This document shows, piece by piece, positions 10,605-23,232 of a stretch of DNA of 64,000 bases. Each line of letters opens with the position of its first letter. Within the stretch, counting starts at the first letter, position 1. The position numbers and the translations under genes are program-made. The notes under the pieces are model-generated. The model was not told where the DNA came from, searched no databases, and was given only the letters and a program-made list of their open reading frames with translations. Source of the DNA: Sarcomyxa edulis (taxonomy: Eukaryota > Basidiomycota > Agaricomycetes > Agaricales > Mycenaceae); assembly GCA_009761415.1 (NCBI GenBank), contig QUOL01000019.1, positions 558,001 through 622,000 of the forward strand, in the 5' to 3' direction.

Positions 10605-12608
10605 CTAGTTGGAAGCGGGATGAGGAAAGTGAGATGGTTCCAGAAAACGGCTACATACCTCACGAATAAGAAGTTTAGTTCTAGGATAGTTCTTAACTAT
10701 AGCAGCTGTGTCCGCTACCATGTTGACATCTTCGAGTAGGGGAGAATTGGTAGAAGGGGCTTGAGAAGCAGGGAGATCATGTATAGGCTCTATTACATCA
10801 GGTCCGGAACCGTCGAGGCTTCTTAGAGTGAGACTGAAGGCTTGGTGTACCGGATGATGATATCCAAGCCCGAGGTCGGTGTCAGGACGTTGGTCAGGGG
10901 AGACAGGTGATAGTTGGGGCTCTTGACGTGCCTGATTGCTTTTTCCGGTTTCCTCATGCTCTCTCGAAGTTGGACCCGCGACACTTGCTCTAACTTCAGA
11001 GTCATTCTTCCGAGCATCATCGACCGAGTTGTTGACGACCAAAGGTGGAGGCAGGAAGGTCACCACCCTCCGTTTCGAGGTGGCGCTCATGCCGCTTCGT
11101 ATTGGAGATTTTGCCTTCCCTCCCAAGTTGATCGGTAGTCGAAACATGCCCGAGGTTTTGATTCCAGTTTTCAGACTTTGACTAAGATGCACAGGAAGTG
11201 AGAACAGTATGACGATCGAGGATGCCAAATTTTTGACTTACGCGGGTTTTCCTTTTTTGCGGGCAGGTAGCGTTGACCATGTCTCGTCGGGGTCTGGATC
11301 TTCTGTAGCATAAGGGTCCTTTCGTTTTTGAAGGCGAGGAGATGTCGACACATATTTTGATGGTGGCGAGGAGGGACAGGACTTGTGGTTCGGAATAACT
11401 ATAGGCGAGGTGGTGCGGGTGTTTTCTTTTGTTTGGACAGAGGACGCTGTAGGCGAAGGAGGAACATATTTCTTAGCCGCATCGCTGGCCCGGCTGGGAG
11501 GACTCGATTGTATAGGGCTCGAGGGTGGGAGATCATCTTGCAGGTCGTTACGATGCTCATCTTGAGGCGGGAGGGCCGAGACAAGCCATGTAGGAAGTGG
11601 TTTGACACCCGAGGCCTTTGTTCCGGTATGATGATGCATAGAGGACCTGGATCGATCGTCGACAGGGAGTTGGTGATGACGATCGTGGAAAATAGAGTGG
11701 TCTGCGAAATCAGGTACAGGTGTATTCCGAATAAGGAGAGTATCTGGCAATTGACGAAGTTCGGAGGTAGATGTGCGATGACTTGAGAGGAAATCCATCG
11801 GTGGTCGACGTGGGTACTGGTGATGCAGTGGTACTCCGGAGAATGTGTGACCAGACACAATTGTAGATTTGTTGACAGGAACAGCAGGCGAAGAGTATGA
11901 GGTAGCATTGACGCGGTTTGTTATCCGTTGGTCTCCTTGTCTTTGAGTGGGAGAAGAGAACGATTGGGGAAAAACTTTAGATTTGACTGGTTTTCTTGCA
12001 TGCGGTGTCGAGATATCTGCGACAGGGTCGTGTTGGAGCAGCTCACTGGTGGATGTATGCGTGTTTTTGACTCCAGGCGGTCTCGAAGCTCTTTGAGTCG
12101 AGCTAACTTGGGACTGTCGAGTACGATTGGCAATAATGACGGGAAAATTCAGAGTAGTTGGACCAGGTTTCGGGTTAGAAGATCCACGAGGGGCGTCAAG
12201 AGTCCTGTGTGTCGCTGTTCCAGGTTTTGAAGCAGCTACTCCTAGGGCTAATTTAAATCGAGCGGCTTGCTTTTTGAACCCGTCCACGATGGATCCTGTA
12301 GGTTGCTCTTTCGAAGAGACGGACTTGCTCGAGATAGACGGGATCGGCTTTTCCTTCTCAGACGGACGAGAAGCAGCGTTTACTTTGGCAATAGTCCATG
12401 GATTAGGCTTGTAGTTGACAGTTTCGGCTCGAGTAGAAAGATCAAGATCATTCATGAGTTGACTGTCATCGGAAACGCGATTCGAGGTCGGCTCATCGGG
12501 CTCCTCTGAGTCATCGCTGTCGTCCGAATCGTGCAGTTGCCTAGTGCGTAAATTGAAAGCCCAGTCTGAGGAGTGATTGTCCTTCTGACGAGATCTATTG
12601 GTCGCCAT
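10605..12608 (-). CDS. Unknown Ser/Pro-rich, probably disordered protein
   Basis: Two minus-strand exons, 12608-11242 and 11181-10605, joined by a 60-nt intron with GTAAGT donor, give 647 aa. The start MATNRSRQKDN was preferred over an in-frame upstream ATG (12689) because the upstream part is basic and low-complexity. The protein is rich in Ser, Pro, Arg and Lys, with an acidic DDSDDSEEPDE patch near residue 30 and basic clusters such as RLQKRKDP and ARKKGK near the end of exon 1, consistent with a nuclear protein. I see no catalytic motif and recognise no family. Conservation, not composition, would be needed to say more. Confidence 0.6.
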
Positions 12609-13100
12609 GAAGATAGAACGTCCTGAGGGTTGAAAGAAAAAAGATGACCGTGACGCACGTCGCGAACCGTCACGCAAACGCGAGATCACGCGTCACGCCT
12701 ATCGTCGTGACTTTGTTGATTGAAGTGAGATGCAAGACGTATTACATCAATCATGATATGTGGGCCAAGATAGCCTGATAATGAGAGTGTATATACTTAC
12801 CAGCTTGCCTAGGTAGTGGCTTGATAATAGCCTGAAAGGGTCGAACGGTGTATCAAGTAAATACGTGTTTGTGTGTAAATTTTTACATGTAATTGATGTC
12901 TGCAAATCCGTTTTGTCAGCATCACAAGGGAGCACAGAGATATCAATATTGAGCGCACCATGGCTGAGGTTCTTGTTTCTTGGCAGTCAGATATGTATTA
13001 GGACTGGATGTAACTTCTAGTGTCCCGAGTCCGGAGTGTAAATAGGTATGTATGCAAAGCGTAAAAACAAGAAATGTCGTGAAGACAGCGAATTATTGGG
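12609..13100. other. Intergenic
   Basis: This lies between two minus-strand genes and must hold the promoter of the one ending at 10605 and the 3' end of the one at 13101-16143. It contains the repeated word GTCACGC near 12650-12700. No gene seen. Confidence 0.4.
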
Positions 13101-16100
13101 TCACGACGACTCTATCGTCCGTCTATCTGCGGTATCATCAGTATCCTGAGTACCAAAGGTCGTCGTGCTGTACATCCTGTTGTTCACCAGCTGGGAAAAA
13201 GAGATCAGAAAAATATCAAAGAAACATTTGCATCAGAAGAACGTACTCCTCCAATAGGCCTTGAGTAGTCCAAGTTATCCCGTAAACTCGTCGAACTGTC
13301 TTGCCCAACCATAGGCGGCCTCGTAAGACGAGGATGAAGTAGGCCCTCTGGTGCGCGCTGCTCGTCCATAGAAGAAGATGGGAGAGGCGGTAGCGTCATC
13401 ATCTCAGAGCCAGGCCGACCTCCGCTGATGGCTGATCTTTCGTCGAACGCTGACAAAGGCCCCAGCTCCATTGAATGCATCTGTGCCGATGATGGAGGTC
13501 TTGACGGCGGTCCGGGGTTGAGAAGTGACGACGGTGATCGGACGGGGGGTTGAGAGTATCGCGCTTGCGATGCTAAGGCTTCCTTTGAGTGCGAGGGCGA
13601 CATCGACATGTCATGCGGAATGACAACATTAGAGACAGATCCTCGGCCTCCGCGAAGACGGCCGAAAAAGCCCCTGATACTATTTGAATCGGAACCACCC
13701 TTCTCCGTGGTATCGACTTTCTGCTCTGTGTGCTGTTCCCGGAACGCATAGCTGCTGGGCGGTGTCTGCATGTGTGGTAACGGAGGTCTCATGAGATCAC
13801 TAGAGGACCTCGCACCAGAAGATAGAAGAGCGTGGCCTGAAGACGACGAAGTCATATCATGGCCCTGCGAAGACGAACCGGCTACGCCGAAAGAGCCAGG
13901 ACTTCGACCTTCATGTCCAGAGGAGTGGCCATGAGAGGAGGACATACCACTTGCGGAGTGACCGGTGCTCAAGTTGTCCCTTTGGTTGAATTCGCGTCCA
14001 CCGAGCCAAAAGCCGGGCTCTGGTCCACTGGATGTGTGACGAAACAGAGGCCTATGTGGCGTTAATGGGGGTCTCGACAGTGTAGGTGAAACGTCAGTAG
14101 GTTCCCCGGATCCACTGGCTATTGCACCTGCCTGCGCTGCTCCGGGTATTGATGCTTGTCCCGAGTAGGACTGACTACGCCTGGGGAATTCGCCGCTTTC
14201 CACACTTCCCCCGCCATGTCCAAGGCTAGTATTTTCCACGGCACCTTCGTTCCCAGCATCCATCTTTTGTGCTTCGTTTTCAGGTGGGGGTCCGAGCGCA
14301 GCCAAAATACTTCCATATCGGTTACCTGGATACTCATCGCCATCGTTGATCAATGGTGGGCTCCATGATTGGCCAGCGGCTGTGGCGTAAGCCGGATTTC
14401 CACGACTTTTGCGTTTTTTCCGCTTATAACGGCAAGCGAAGAATATGATGACCGTACCAGCAATAAGAGCGAAAGCGCCAGCGACAGAGACACCAATGAT
14501 TGCACCGGTGTTGCGCGCAAATCTAAGAACGATAAGTCAATGATAGATTGCAGTACACGACTAGAGACTTACGCGCTTCCATTCTGTCCGGGGCTATTTG
14601 TTCTGAGGACACCAGAGGTGATGACAGTGACAATAGTGCTGGTCTGTCCCCCAGGTAGAGTAGTTGTACGGAACAAGGTGGTGACCGCGGTTGAAGTAAA
14701 GACAGTTTGGGAACGACCCCAAGTAGAGCTCGAACTGGGATTGACGACTGACGAAGAGGGAGAACTATGAGAAGAAGATGGGACCGACACAAATGTACTC
14801 CCAGAGAATGCCGACGATATAGTTGGGATGATCGATGTTGAGGCAAAAGAAGTTGAGGGGGGCGGGGGCACTATGCTGGATGAAGAAGTCAAAGATGATG
14901 CGATGGATGACGATGAAGCAGGCAATGCAGAGGAGGACGAAGCAATAGACGAAGACGCTCTAGAGCTTGAGGGAGAAGTCGACAAAGGTGTTGAATCAGA
15001 GGAGGACCGCAATATCGAGCTTGACAAGGACGAAACAATCGATCTAGAGACGAGATAAGAATGAGTGGTAAGCGAACAAAGTCAATAGAACATACGAAAC
15101 AGTCAAGGAAAAAGACGTAGAAGTGGACAGCGGGGAGCTAGACGCGGTGCTTGACAATATAATGGAAGTCGTCACAATGGAAGTCGTCGATATAATGGAA
15201 GCCGACGATACAATGGTAGACGACGATATAATTGAAGAAGACGGTGAAGTTGAAGAAGATGTCATGACCGAAGACGACGATGGTATCGAAAGCGACGAGG
15301 AAGAGGAAGAAAGCGACGGACTCAGAGAGAGAGAACTGGAGGCTAGCGAAGTAGGAAGAGATAAAAAGCTCGAGGATAACGGATGAGATACTGACAGAGA
15401 AATGGACGACACGGATATCGAAGATAGAGATAGAGTTGGAATAGAGGTCATGGTGGTAGGAAACACCGAAATGGAAATTGGAGAAGATATAAGGCTCGGG
15501 GAGATCGGGAGAGATACTGACGGAGATATGGACGATATTGATATCGATGATGGACTTGAGATAGAAATAGAGGATACGGAGGATGAGGGTGAAGTCGATA
15601 TCTCACTGGTGGATACATCTGTGGAAGTGCTTGACGGGGAAGTCTGAATCGTGGTGGGTAGTATTGAATCGGATTCAGAGGCGGAAGATAGTATCAGGGA
15701 TGGCGGGGTTGGAACAGAGACTGCAGTAGTGGATGACTCTGCTTGCGTTTCCGTAGACACCACCGAAATAGTCGATGCCGTGGGTGTTATGGACTCTGAT
15801 GACTCTCTATGACGAAATCGGCATTCAAAGGATGTGGGTATGTGAGAGGAAAGACCAAGACTCACTGTTGCCGCTTTTTAGCTCTCCTCAAGTCACCAGG
15901 TCTCGTGAGAGGGAGATGGTATAGAGCACACCCCTCGTTCTCGTTCGCGCGGAGCATATGAACATCGACATCCACGACGTAGGAATAAGGGTGAACGCGA
16001 TGGTGCCCCCTTGCAACAGGATCGTTTACCAGATTGACACGTTCAAGACCTTCTGAGACTGGTGCAGATGTTTCCAGGTCATCGTCATCGTCCTCGAGCA

Positions 16101-16143
16101 GTATGAAGTTTCTTCCGCCCCGTAAAGTCGATGAAGTGCGCAT
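13101..16143 (-). CDS. Mucin-like single-pass membrane protein
   Basis: Five minus-strand exons, 16143-15866, 15806-15096, 15043-14573, 14522-13247 and 13190-13101, give 941 aa. Residues about 100-480 are a dense Ser/Thr domain with many SIS, SSS and TSS runs, expected to be heavily O-glycosylated. A hydrophobic segment GAIIGVSVAGAFALIAGTVI, followed by RYKRKKRKSR, marks a single transmembrane helix with a basic cytosolic stop. The tail of about 400 aa is Ser/Pro/Gly-rich and ends in about 30 residues from a small last exon chosen because its donor is GTACGT. The layout resembles cell-wall stress sensors (Wsc/Mid2 type) without a recognisable WSC or cysteine domain. No N-terminal signal peptide is visible in exon 1, so the true start may lie elsewhere. 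Confidence 0.65.
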
Positions 16144-16778
16144 TCGTCGTCGTACTGAGCAATATTGCTAGAGAAGAATAAGGGAATTGTGGTAAATGAA
16201 AAGAGTCCTGAGGTTGAGTGCTGGATAGAGAAATGACTGGGATACGTAGAGACAGTGTAGTGTACGGTTCGCAATTCAATTGTAATTCCGTTGGTGAATT
16301 TTACCCCGTTAGTGCCAGCGGGTGAAGGTATGATAGTGCCCGATAAGTAGTTGGATCAGCGAAGCACGGTCATTCCATCCAGAATTGAGCAGATCAGAAC
16401 CAGGGTGTGGCGCAAACGAGACGACCGTCAGTCGCCTTTGGTGCAAAGGACTCGGAGGCGAAAGGAGGAACTTTCAAGAGGTCGATTTCGGATTCGGAGG
16501 CAATAATAAATTAATCCAGGGTCGGCCTCGTGCGAAAAGAAAAGTCGACGATCGACCGCTAAAACCGTGTAGCGCCTGTGAATGTGATATCATTTCTTCC
16601 TTTCCTTTCCTTCCTTCTTGAATTGTACCTGTCTTTTGCATATGAGTGCTTGGAATCTGCACGACGCGTCTCACTGTGGTTTTATCTCTCTCCTGGTGTC
16701 GCACACGAGATTAGCTCTGGACACACTACAGACTGTGTCTTCCTCCTTATGACGCCAGTGGTGTTTATCGTGCGGTGA
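16144..16778. other. Intergenic
   Basis: 5' flank of the mucin-like gene. A minus-strand frame at 16274-16026 begins with a hydrophobic stretch and might supply an alternative first exon with a signal peptide for that gene, but I cannot connect it. No other gene seen. Confidence 0.3.
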
Positions 16779-17028
16779 TTATGGTCCAAAGAGGTAGCTA
16801 GCAACGTACCGAATCAGTGTTACGATACTTCGACGCCAGCCACTATCAAATGAATACTGCAAAGAATTCAGAGTCAGTCCGTTCGATGGTGTCACTCAAC
16901 GTCTAGGGGTGGTTATACTTACCTGTTCTTTTTCGACATGGACGTGTTCAAATATAGCAGGGACGTTGTGCAGGACATACGCCGACCCACAGACTCCAGC
17001 GACACAGGGAAAATCGAGAGAACTCGTT
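16779..17028 (-). CDS. 3' exons of an unidentified minus-strand gene
   Basis: Two segments splice cleanly on the minus strand. One runs from at most 17028 to 16923 and ends in AIFEHVHVEKEQ before a GTAAGT donor. The other, 16856-16779, reads YSFDSGWRRSIVTLIR and six more residues to a stop. The join is in frame and the sequence has strong coding character. I do not recognise the family. Upstream exons probably lie in 17.1-18.0 kb: a minus-strand frame 17994-17650 of 114 codons is a candidate first exon, but I could not assemble the middle of the gene. Confidence 0.4.
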
Positions 17029-18219
17029 CAGAATCATGATGATCAGCGGGTGTCTGCATTGGGCCAATCTTTACTCAGGCTCGAGAGTCAGACTGCAGCT
17101 TCAGCGCTCTGCGCCGAGATGCCCTGATTCCGAGTACGTGCATACTGCCTTTCATCACCTTGGGAACGAACAAAGTAAATCCTATCTTGGTGTCGAGTCT
17201 ATAGCTATCGCTATCGTGGATGTAACGAGGGTCCTTGGTTTACTCGCACAGTCTCAGGCTCGCAGCACCCGAATAGCAAAATTTACAGGTCTTCCTGGAC
17301 TGTCAGTGAAGGGACGGCCGTTGAAAACAGCCAGGAATCCCAACTTGTCGATGAATGGACACAGTTATGGGTCAGGGACTAAGGTGAGCCCGAAGCTTTG
17401 GTCAATATGACCCGTCGTTGTACTTTACTGAAGTAATGAACTAGGAACTGAGTTCTTGAACGATTTCTTGCGTGGTCATCTTTCCTCAATTTATCAAGCT
17501 CGGTATTCCGGTAAGTAATCCAAGTAATCCATTCTGGCTCGACACTGTTCATGAGTCTGTAGAATGCCGACTTACGATCCTAGATGAGTCTGGATCCTTG
17601 AGGAACCTGTCTTCCAATCTAATACGTTCGAAGTCATGGTGTCCAATCTTCATTCATTCATGCCTTTCTTCCTTATCGTAAGCACTAATCCTTTTTTGAA
17701 AGACGATTCTTGCGAGACTTGACGCCTCTCTTGCTCAATTTCCATTTTCACTGCGCGAACACGAACTGGGAGAACTGCAGTATCATTTAGCATCGTGGTT
17801 ACTGCTTGATATTGGATAAATACGTTCCACTCTGATGACGAAGTCGGCGCACTCGAGCTGCCGGTAGTGCGGGCGGGGCGGGGGCTGGTGTATCGTTCTT
17901 CATCGATGGGGACATCAAGTCTTGCACAACTTGGCCGATGCATAACGTATCTCCACGACCAAGACCTATATATGATCGATCCAGGTCTTCTCATGAGTTA
18001 TGGTAATTGTATCTCTGTAGAACGTACCTTTTGAACACGATCAGACTTTGGCTCTCCGAGTCAATATACAGTACTAGTGTCTGAGCAGACTAGGAAGACC
18101 ACAGACGCCGTTGACTGTCCTTGGGTATGGTCGGCCATCGGTCCGCGATTGCTAAGTCCAAAAGTAAATACGAATTATTTACCGAGTTGCCAAGTTCCCA
18201 CCTTTGTACCACGATCGCG
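17029..18219. other. Unresolved stretch, likely upstream exons of the preceding minus gene
   Basis: Short coding-like pieces occur on the minus strand (for example FERIRLEDRFLKDPDSSR near 17600 and an Arg/Ser-rich frame at 17994-17650), but stop codons and missing splice pairs prevented a model. The right end must contain the promoter of the plus-strand CSN5 gene. Confidence 0.3.
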
Positions 18220-19838
18220 ATGTCGTCGAGCACGGCGCTCAAGACATTTTCACTCACTAACGACGTCGTAGAAGTCTCACCTCAAGACGAGATCTACAAG
18301 TTCGATGTTGAGGCCAATAGACGTATCAATCGAGACGCTCCTTGGAGTAAAGAGTGAGTACCGCCTCGAATTTCGACTTGATCGACAATCTGAATTTACT
18401 CCAGCCCCCATTACTTCAAATCATGCAAAATATCTGCTGTCGCTCTGATAAAAATGGTTCTTACTGCCTTGAATTCTGTCAAGTTTCGGGGAAGCAGCTA
18501 ACCCATCAATGAATTCGTGGTGCAGGTCATCCATGCGCGTTCAGGAGTGCCACACGAGATTATGGGTCTGATGCAAGGCAAAGTAGTCGGGAACTCGATC
18601 GTCATCATGGATTCGTTTGCTTTGCCTGTACAGGGTACGGAGACACGCGTGAACGCGGCGAATGAGGCGAATGAGTATATGGTTGAGTATATACAGGGAA
18701 GCGAGAAGGTGCGTCGTAATGCATCATGATCTACCTACCCAGATCCTTTACCTTTACGCTGACCTCTTTTCTCTTCGTTCGTTCAAGGCTGGACGATTGG
18801 AAAACGCCATTGGATGGTATCATTCTCACCCCGGGTACGGATGTTGGCTGTCCGGTATCGACGTCAACACTCAAATCACCAATCAAAAATTCCAAGACCC
18901 GTTCATTGCCGTTGTGGTACGCTCTTTCACCATTTGCCTGTATTCCGTGTTCGTATGCACGCCACACTAACCCACCTTCCCTTAGATCGACCCAAACCGC
19001 ACCATCTCCGCCGGCAAAGTCGACATTGGCGCCTTCCGCACCTATCCCGAGAACTACACTCCCCCCAACGCCACCTCCTCCGAATACCAATCCATCCCTC
19101 TAAGCAAGATCGAGGACTTTGGGGTCCATGCGAATCAGTATTATCAAGTTGACGTGGAGATCTTCAAGTCGAGTTTGGATGGGGAGTTGTTGGGGATGTT
19201 GTGGAATAAGTATTGGGTTGGGACGTTGAGTCAGAGTCCATTGATTTCGGTGAGCTATGCCCCAATTTTTTGACCTGGGTTCGCGGTGTGGCGAATTCTG
19301 ATGTGTTGGGTGTGAGTAGAATAGGGAATACGCAGTCTCGCAATTATCAGATTTGCATCAGAAACTGGCCAAGGCTCAGTCGTCCGTCGCTAGCACCAGA
19401 GCACCCATTCCGAGCATCAAAGAGAAAGAAGGGTCTTTGGGGGCAGTTATCAAGGTGCGTCTTGGGTTTTTGCCGTCTCTCTGCCTTTCACTAATTGGTG
19501 GTTTCTCTCTCTCTACCTTTCACCAATCGTGTTGGAATCGATAGAAGGAGAGAGAGGATAAGAAGAAGGATGATAATCAGTTGGCGAAGAGCGTTAAAGA
19601 CAGGTATGTCATGTCATCACTTATTCGTATTATTCTGCGCTTCATTACCTGCCCTGATCTGACTGATTTGACTGTCGACAGCACGAAAATCGCCGTCGAA
19701 GCGCAACATGGGCTCATCGCGCAGGTTCTGAAAGATGTCATTTTTTCGATGCGGCCGAAGGATCAGAGTGGACAGCCGCAGCTGCCGGCGACAAACCAGA
19801 TATCAGACGTTGTGGATACTGCGATGTCCATTGGCTGA
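18220..19838 (+). CDS. CSN5: COP9 signalosome subunit 5 (deneddylase)
   Basis: Eight exons: 18220-18353, 18405-18456, 18526-18708, 18788-18916, 18986-19249, 19320-19454, 19545-19603, 19682-19838, giving 370 aa, close to the usual CSN5 length. The MPN+/JAMM metalloprotease site is complete: the Glu in HEIMGLMQG, then [14 protein letters not shown] supplying the two His and the Asp zinc ligands plus the catalytic Ser. Downstream the family blocks [21 protein letters not shown] and [16 protein letters not shown] are present. CSN5 removes Nedd8 from cullins within the COP9 signalosome, controlling SCF ubiquitin ligases, in nucleus and cytosol. The exon 6 acceptor was chosen because it restores NREYAVSQ. 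Confidence 0.95.
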
Positions 19839-20144
19839 ATGGGAACGAGAACGGGTGGTGTCTTTGCTGCTGCTTTGTTTCGATTGTTAGATGTATTATT
19901 ACGTATCCTTGAACACGTCCCGACGATGTACACGTGTGCTCCGAAGTTATCGTTATCGATTGCTGAAGATGATCCATTGTATACCTTCGTATATGGATCT
20001 CAAATCAACCAAATTCCGAAATTTACTCCTACTCCTACTCCTTGGCCTCGAAGATCTATCGTGTAGAAGACGATCTGCGAGTCAGACAGAGCTCGTTAGC
20101 AAATCCATTCGATTTGCCCAAGGATACCAAATTGAGATTATACA

Positions 20145-20891
20145 CTAACTCCCAGTTTTGGTACTATCCTGCTCATGCTTCTCCTTCAATTTCCGTTCCA
20201 GCTCTTCGAACGCGCTCAACACGGGTCCCTTGTTGACATTGACATTAGTCCGAGTGCCGGTCTGTAAGCTCGAAGGCCATTCCGATTCCGGGATGTTAGA
20301 AGCCAAGAGGGTCGACCGAATAGACGCGAGGGATTCTTTGTATGAGGCGATGGATTCTTCGTATAGGTCGTAAACGCATACGGCGCATCCGGACATGCAG
20401 CACTCTATTTCATGACGTTGTCATTAGTCCTCGTCGAATGGAGAAACACGATAGAGAATAATATAAATTGACGCACCATCTGATTCTGGAGGCTTTGGCT
20501 CCCGTGGGATCGTCAATCCTCTGAAGGTTTCCGATGTATCGCTTGACCCCGAGGTCCGAGCACTAGTCTGCGACCCATCCACATCCAGGGTTTCAGAATC
20601 ATGTATGATGTTGATGTTTGATAGCGCCTGTGCCTGTTTTCCTCGAAGTGATTTCTCGAGTCTCAGGTATCGATTTGAGAGGTTCTGGCCTCCACGAGAC
20701 GGGTGTTTGATGTGCTCGATGTCTATACGAGATAGTGCGAGTTTTGGGGACTGGGACTGGTTGGATGAAGACGAAGACGTGTCATGTTGGATGTATCGTA
20801 TGTATTTATATTTCGCGAAGAGACTCGGATAATAACTTGGTGGGTGGAGGAAAGACGAGGATGAGGATGAGGATGCTCGCGAAAGTGACAT
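20145..20891 (-). CDS. Oxidoreductase-like (OXLD1-type) mitochondrial protein
   Basis: Two minus-strand exons, 20891-20477 and 20404-20145, give 224 aa. The junction creates PESDECCMSGCAVCVYDLYEE, the cysteine cluster of the oxidoreductase-like N-terminal domain (Pfam Oxidored-like, human OXLD1): C-C-x-S-G-C-x-x-C. The N-terminus is rich in Ser and Arg with aromatic residues and no acidic residue for about 35 positions, as expected of a mitochondrial targeting sequence. The C-terminal part carries a charged helix, FEELERKLKEKHEQ. The molecular function of the family is unknown. It converges on CSN5, with about 300 bp between the stop codons. Confidence 0.85.
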
Positions 20892-23232
20892 GGATACATG
20901 ACACTGAACGAGATATCTGTGAGTTTTTTTGTCAGCTCTTTAGAAGAGTTTTCTGAAATTAAGGATATGCACCGTCAAGCTAGAGCCTTGGAAGTCTCGT
21001 CTGATAGATAAAGTACAGTACGAAGTTGGTACGAAGAGACGAAGAGCAGCAGACTTGGAAGTTTCCGTGAAGATCTAGTGCAAATGTCGAGAATTGGTCG
21101 AGAACATGCGCAAATTTCACAATTGTTTGGCAGAGAAATCCGAACCAAATAATTGGTCCTGCTTTTTCCTAAGTCTTTCTCACACCTTGCTCTCACCGCC
21201 TCGTAGGATGGACGGGTGCCCAAGCGCTCAGCTAGTACTGGTGCTCAGCGCTCATTTCACAGACAGCTCCCTCCGATAGGAAGAAACTACATTTGGGATA
21301 TCTGGATCGGTATATTCCCCTCCACGGCCTTCGGCATCGTGACGACGGCCTACAACATCTTCCGGATGACGGTCGCATTAACACCGCTCCTCGGAAAGGG
21401 ATATCATATCACTTATGGCCAGGCAATCCCAATCTCATCGTTTCTTTAGCTACGCTCAGCATAGTACGACCCTGTGTACGCAAAGGCCTCGGGAAGTTGC
21501 TCACGATAGAGCTCGAGGATCGGCCACTTCGGAAGACAAGGATTTTCTCATCAACATGCTAAATCTGGCGCTATTGTCTGGTTATACTCCGTGGATTTTA
21601 ACGTTTTCCTGAGAAAGTCGTCATCTTGGGATGTCTCTTAGGATCCTCGATCATATTGTACCGAGGAGTCAGCGCTTGTGGTCGCACCTAGCCTCCTCTC
21701 TCTGCGTCTATAAGAGCACCATCTGCTTTGGGGATTAACTTCATTCTACAATCCAATCCATCATCCTATCGAGTCACCGCCTACTACTACTACCTTCATC
21801 ATTCTCGCCATGTTCTCTTGCGCATACCAACTAGTTGAGGTCGTATCGGAGATCTTAGAGCAACGATGGACACCCCTCATGCGGCTATCTCGGAGACTAA
21901 TCAGGAACGATTTCCAACGCACTCCGTTTCGTATCTGCGAATATGTGCAAAATGAAGTGTCCAGTGTCTTGGCGCCACCGTGAGTTTGTGCTTTCACGTC
22001 GCTTCTACCACCTCTCTAATAACATAGAAACTGTGAATAGAATTAGCTGAACTGCTCGCAAAGACTCCATCCTCTCGCCACGCGAGACCTCACGAAATGT
22101 CAAGGTCTCAGTAAGAATCCCCATATTCGCGTGTGCTTTCTCATCTGTGCTTCCTAACACATGAACTCTCTAGAGCTGTAAGACCGACTGTCATCTGTCA
22201 GCTCGCAGAAACGACTGCTCCCTCTAGGTGGTGCCGCAGTACAGACGGAGAAGTGGCTCGACGCGAGCCAACGGAACTCTAATAATCACTCTGTGTTTAG
22301 CTGAACTGGAGATTCTTGTCCGCATCTGCTGCACCGCACCGTTAGCCTTGGATTTGAGACGTCTTTTTGAGTCTTCGAAAATTCTCAGGCAACAATAGAC
22401 GCACCTCTTTCGTCGTGCCGTCTTCCCACCGCCAGAAAGTCTACGAGAAGGCTTGAACGATATACCGGACGCCCTCATGAGGGCATCTAGGAGAACGCCG
22501 AGCTTTTACGGTCTCATTACCAGCATATATCAGCGCTCTATGGTCAATGATTTCGTATGATGCATCAGTGTATCCATCGCTAATTAAACGTCTCTTAACG
22601 TTAACCCGACTCGGACGCGTAACCCACGATTCAAAAGATGTTCACACTCGCTTTTTCATTCCTTGTGATTTCTTCCCGTTGAGTGCTCTCACAGACGCCT
22701 CTAGTTGCAAAAGCTCATCACCACGTGCTCTTGCGGCCGGCAGCTGATGATCATGATGGTCCTTGAACGTCGCTTCCCTGCTTCCTCGGATACCGACATG
22801 CGATTGCGGGCTGCCATGAGCTGAGCGTAGATGTAGTAAGGGGGGCCGTTTCCGACCGTTTCTCAACTTGACTTCTTCATTCTCTAGAATCTGGCGGAGC
22901 AATGCCTCCTTTCGGTAACCTTTCACTCGAGTCGAAGCTCATCGAGTAATCTAGATCTTCGCGCAACAACATCCATGCTCATGCTCTCACCCACACGGCT
23001 AAACCAGCTCAAGATTTCCCCATATATCCTGTAGACTGTGGAACTTTTTCGGACAAGCCTATCAACTAGCTCCTGCGCATATATATGTGGAACGGTTAGT
23101 GTCATTATTTTCTCTTCCAAACCTTCCGTCCCTGAGCAACCATTATCGCAAGAGTCAATTGCTTATAACTAGGCGACCGATATCGCGGACAAGTACTTCA
23201 GACCTACAGTGGGCTGGTGAAGCACTCTCAAC
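20892..23232. other. Long intergenic stretch, no gene recognised
   Basis: About 2.3 kb with only short frames. One plus-strand piece at 21290-21440 reads like a membrane segment (WDIWIGIFPSTAFGIV), but I could not extend it. Some words recur (AGCTGAACTG near 22045 and 22300). It contains the promoters of the divergent OXLD1-like and DUF6534 genes. Confidence 0.4.

Noticed and set aside
15123..15647. Plus-strand acidic frames (Asp/Glu/Ile-rich) opposite the mucin-like gene
   Set aside because: Antisense of Ser-rich TCN/ATA codons; the minus strand has coherent splicing and a transmembrane helix, the plus strand has neither.
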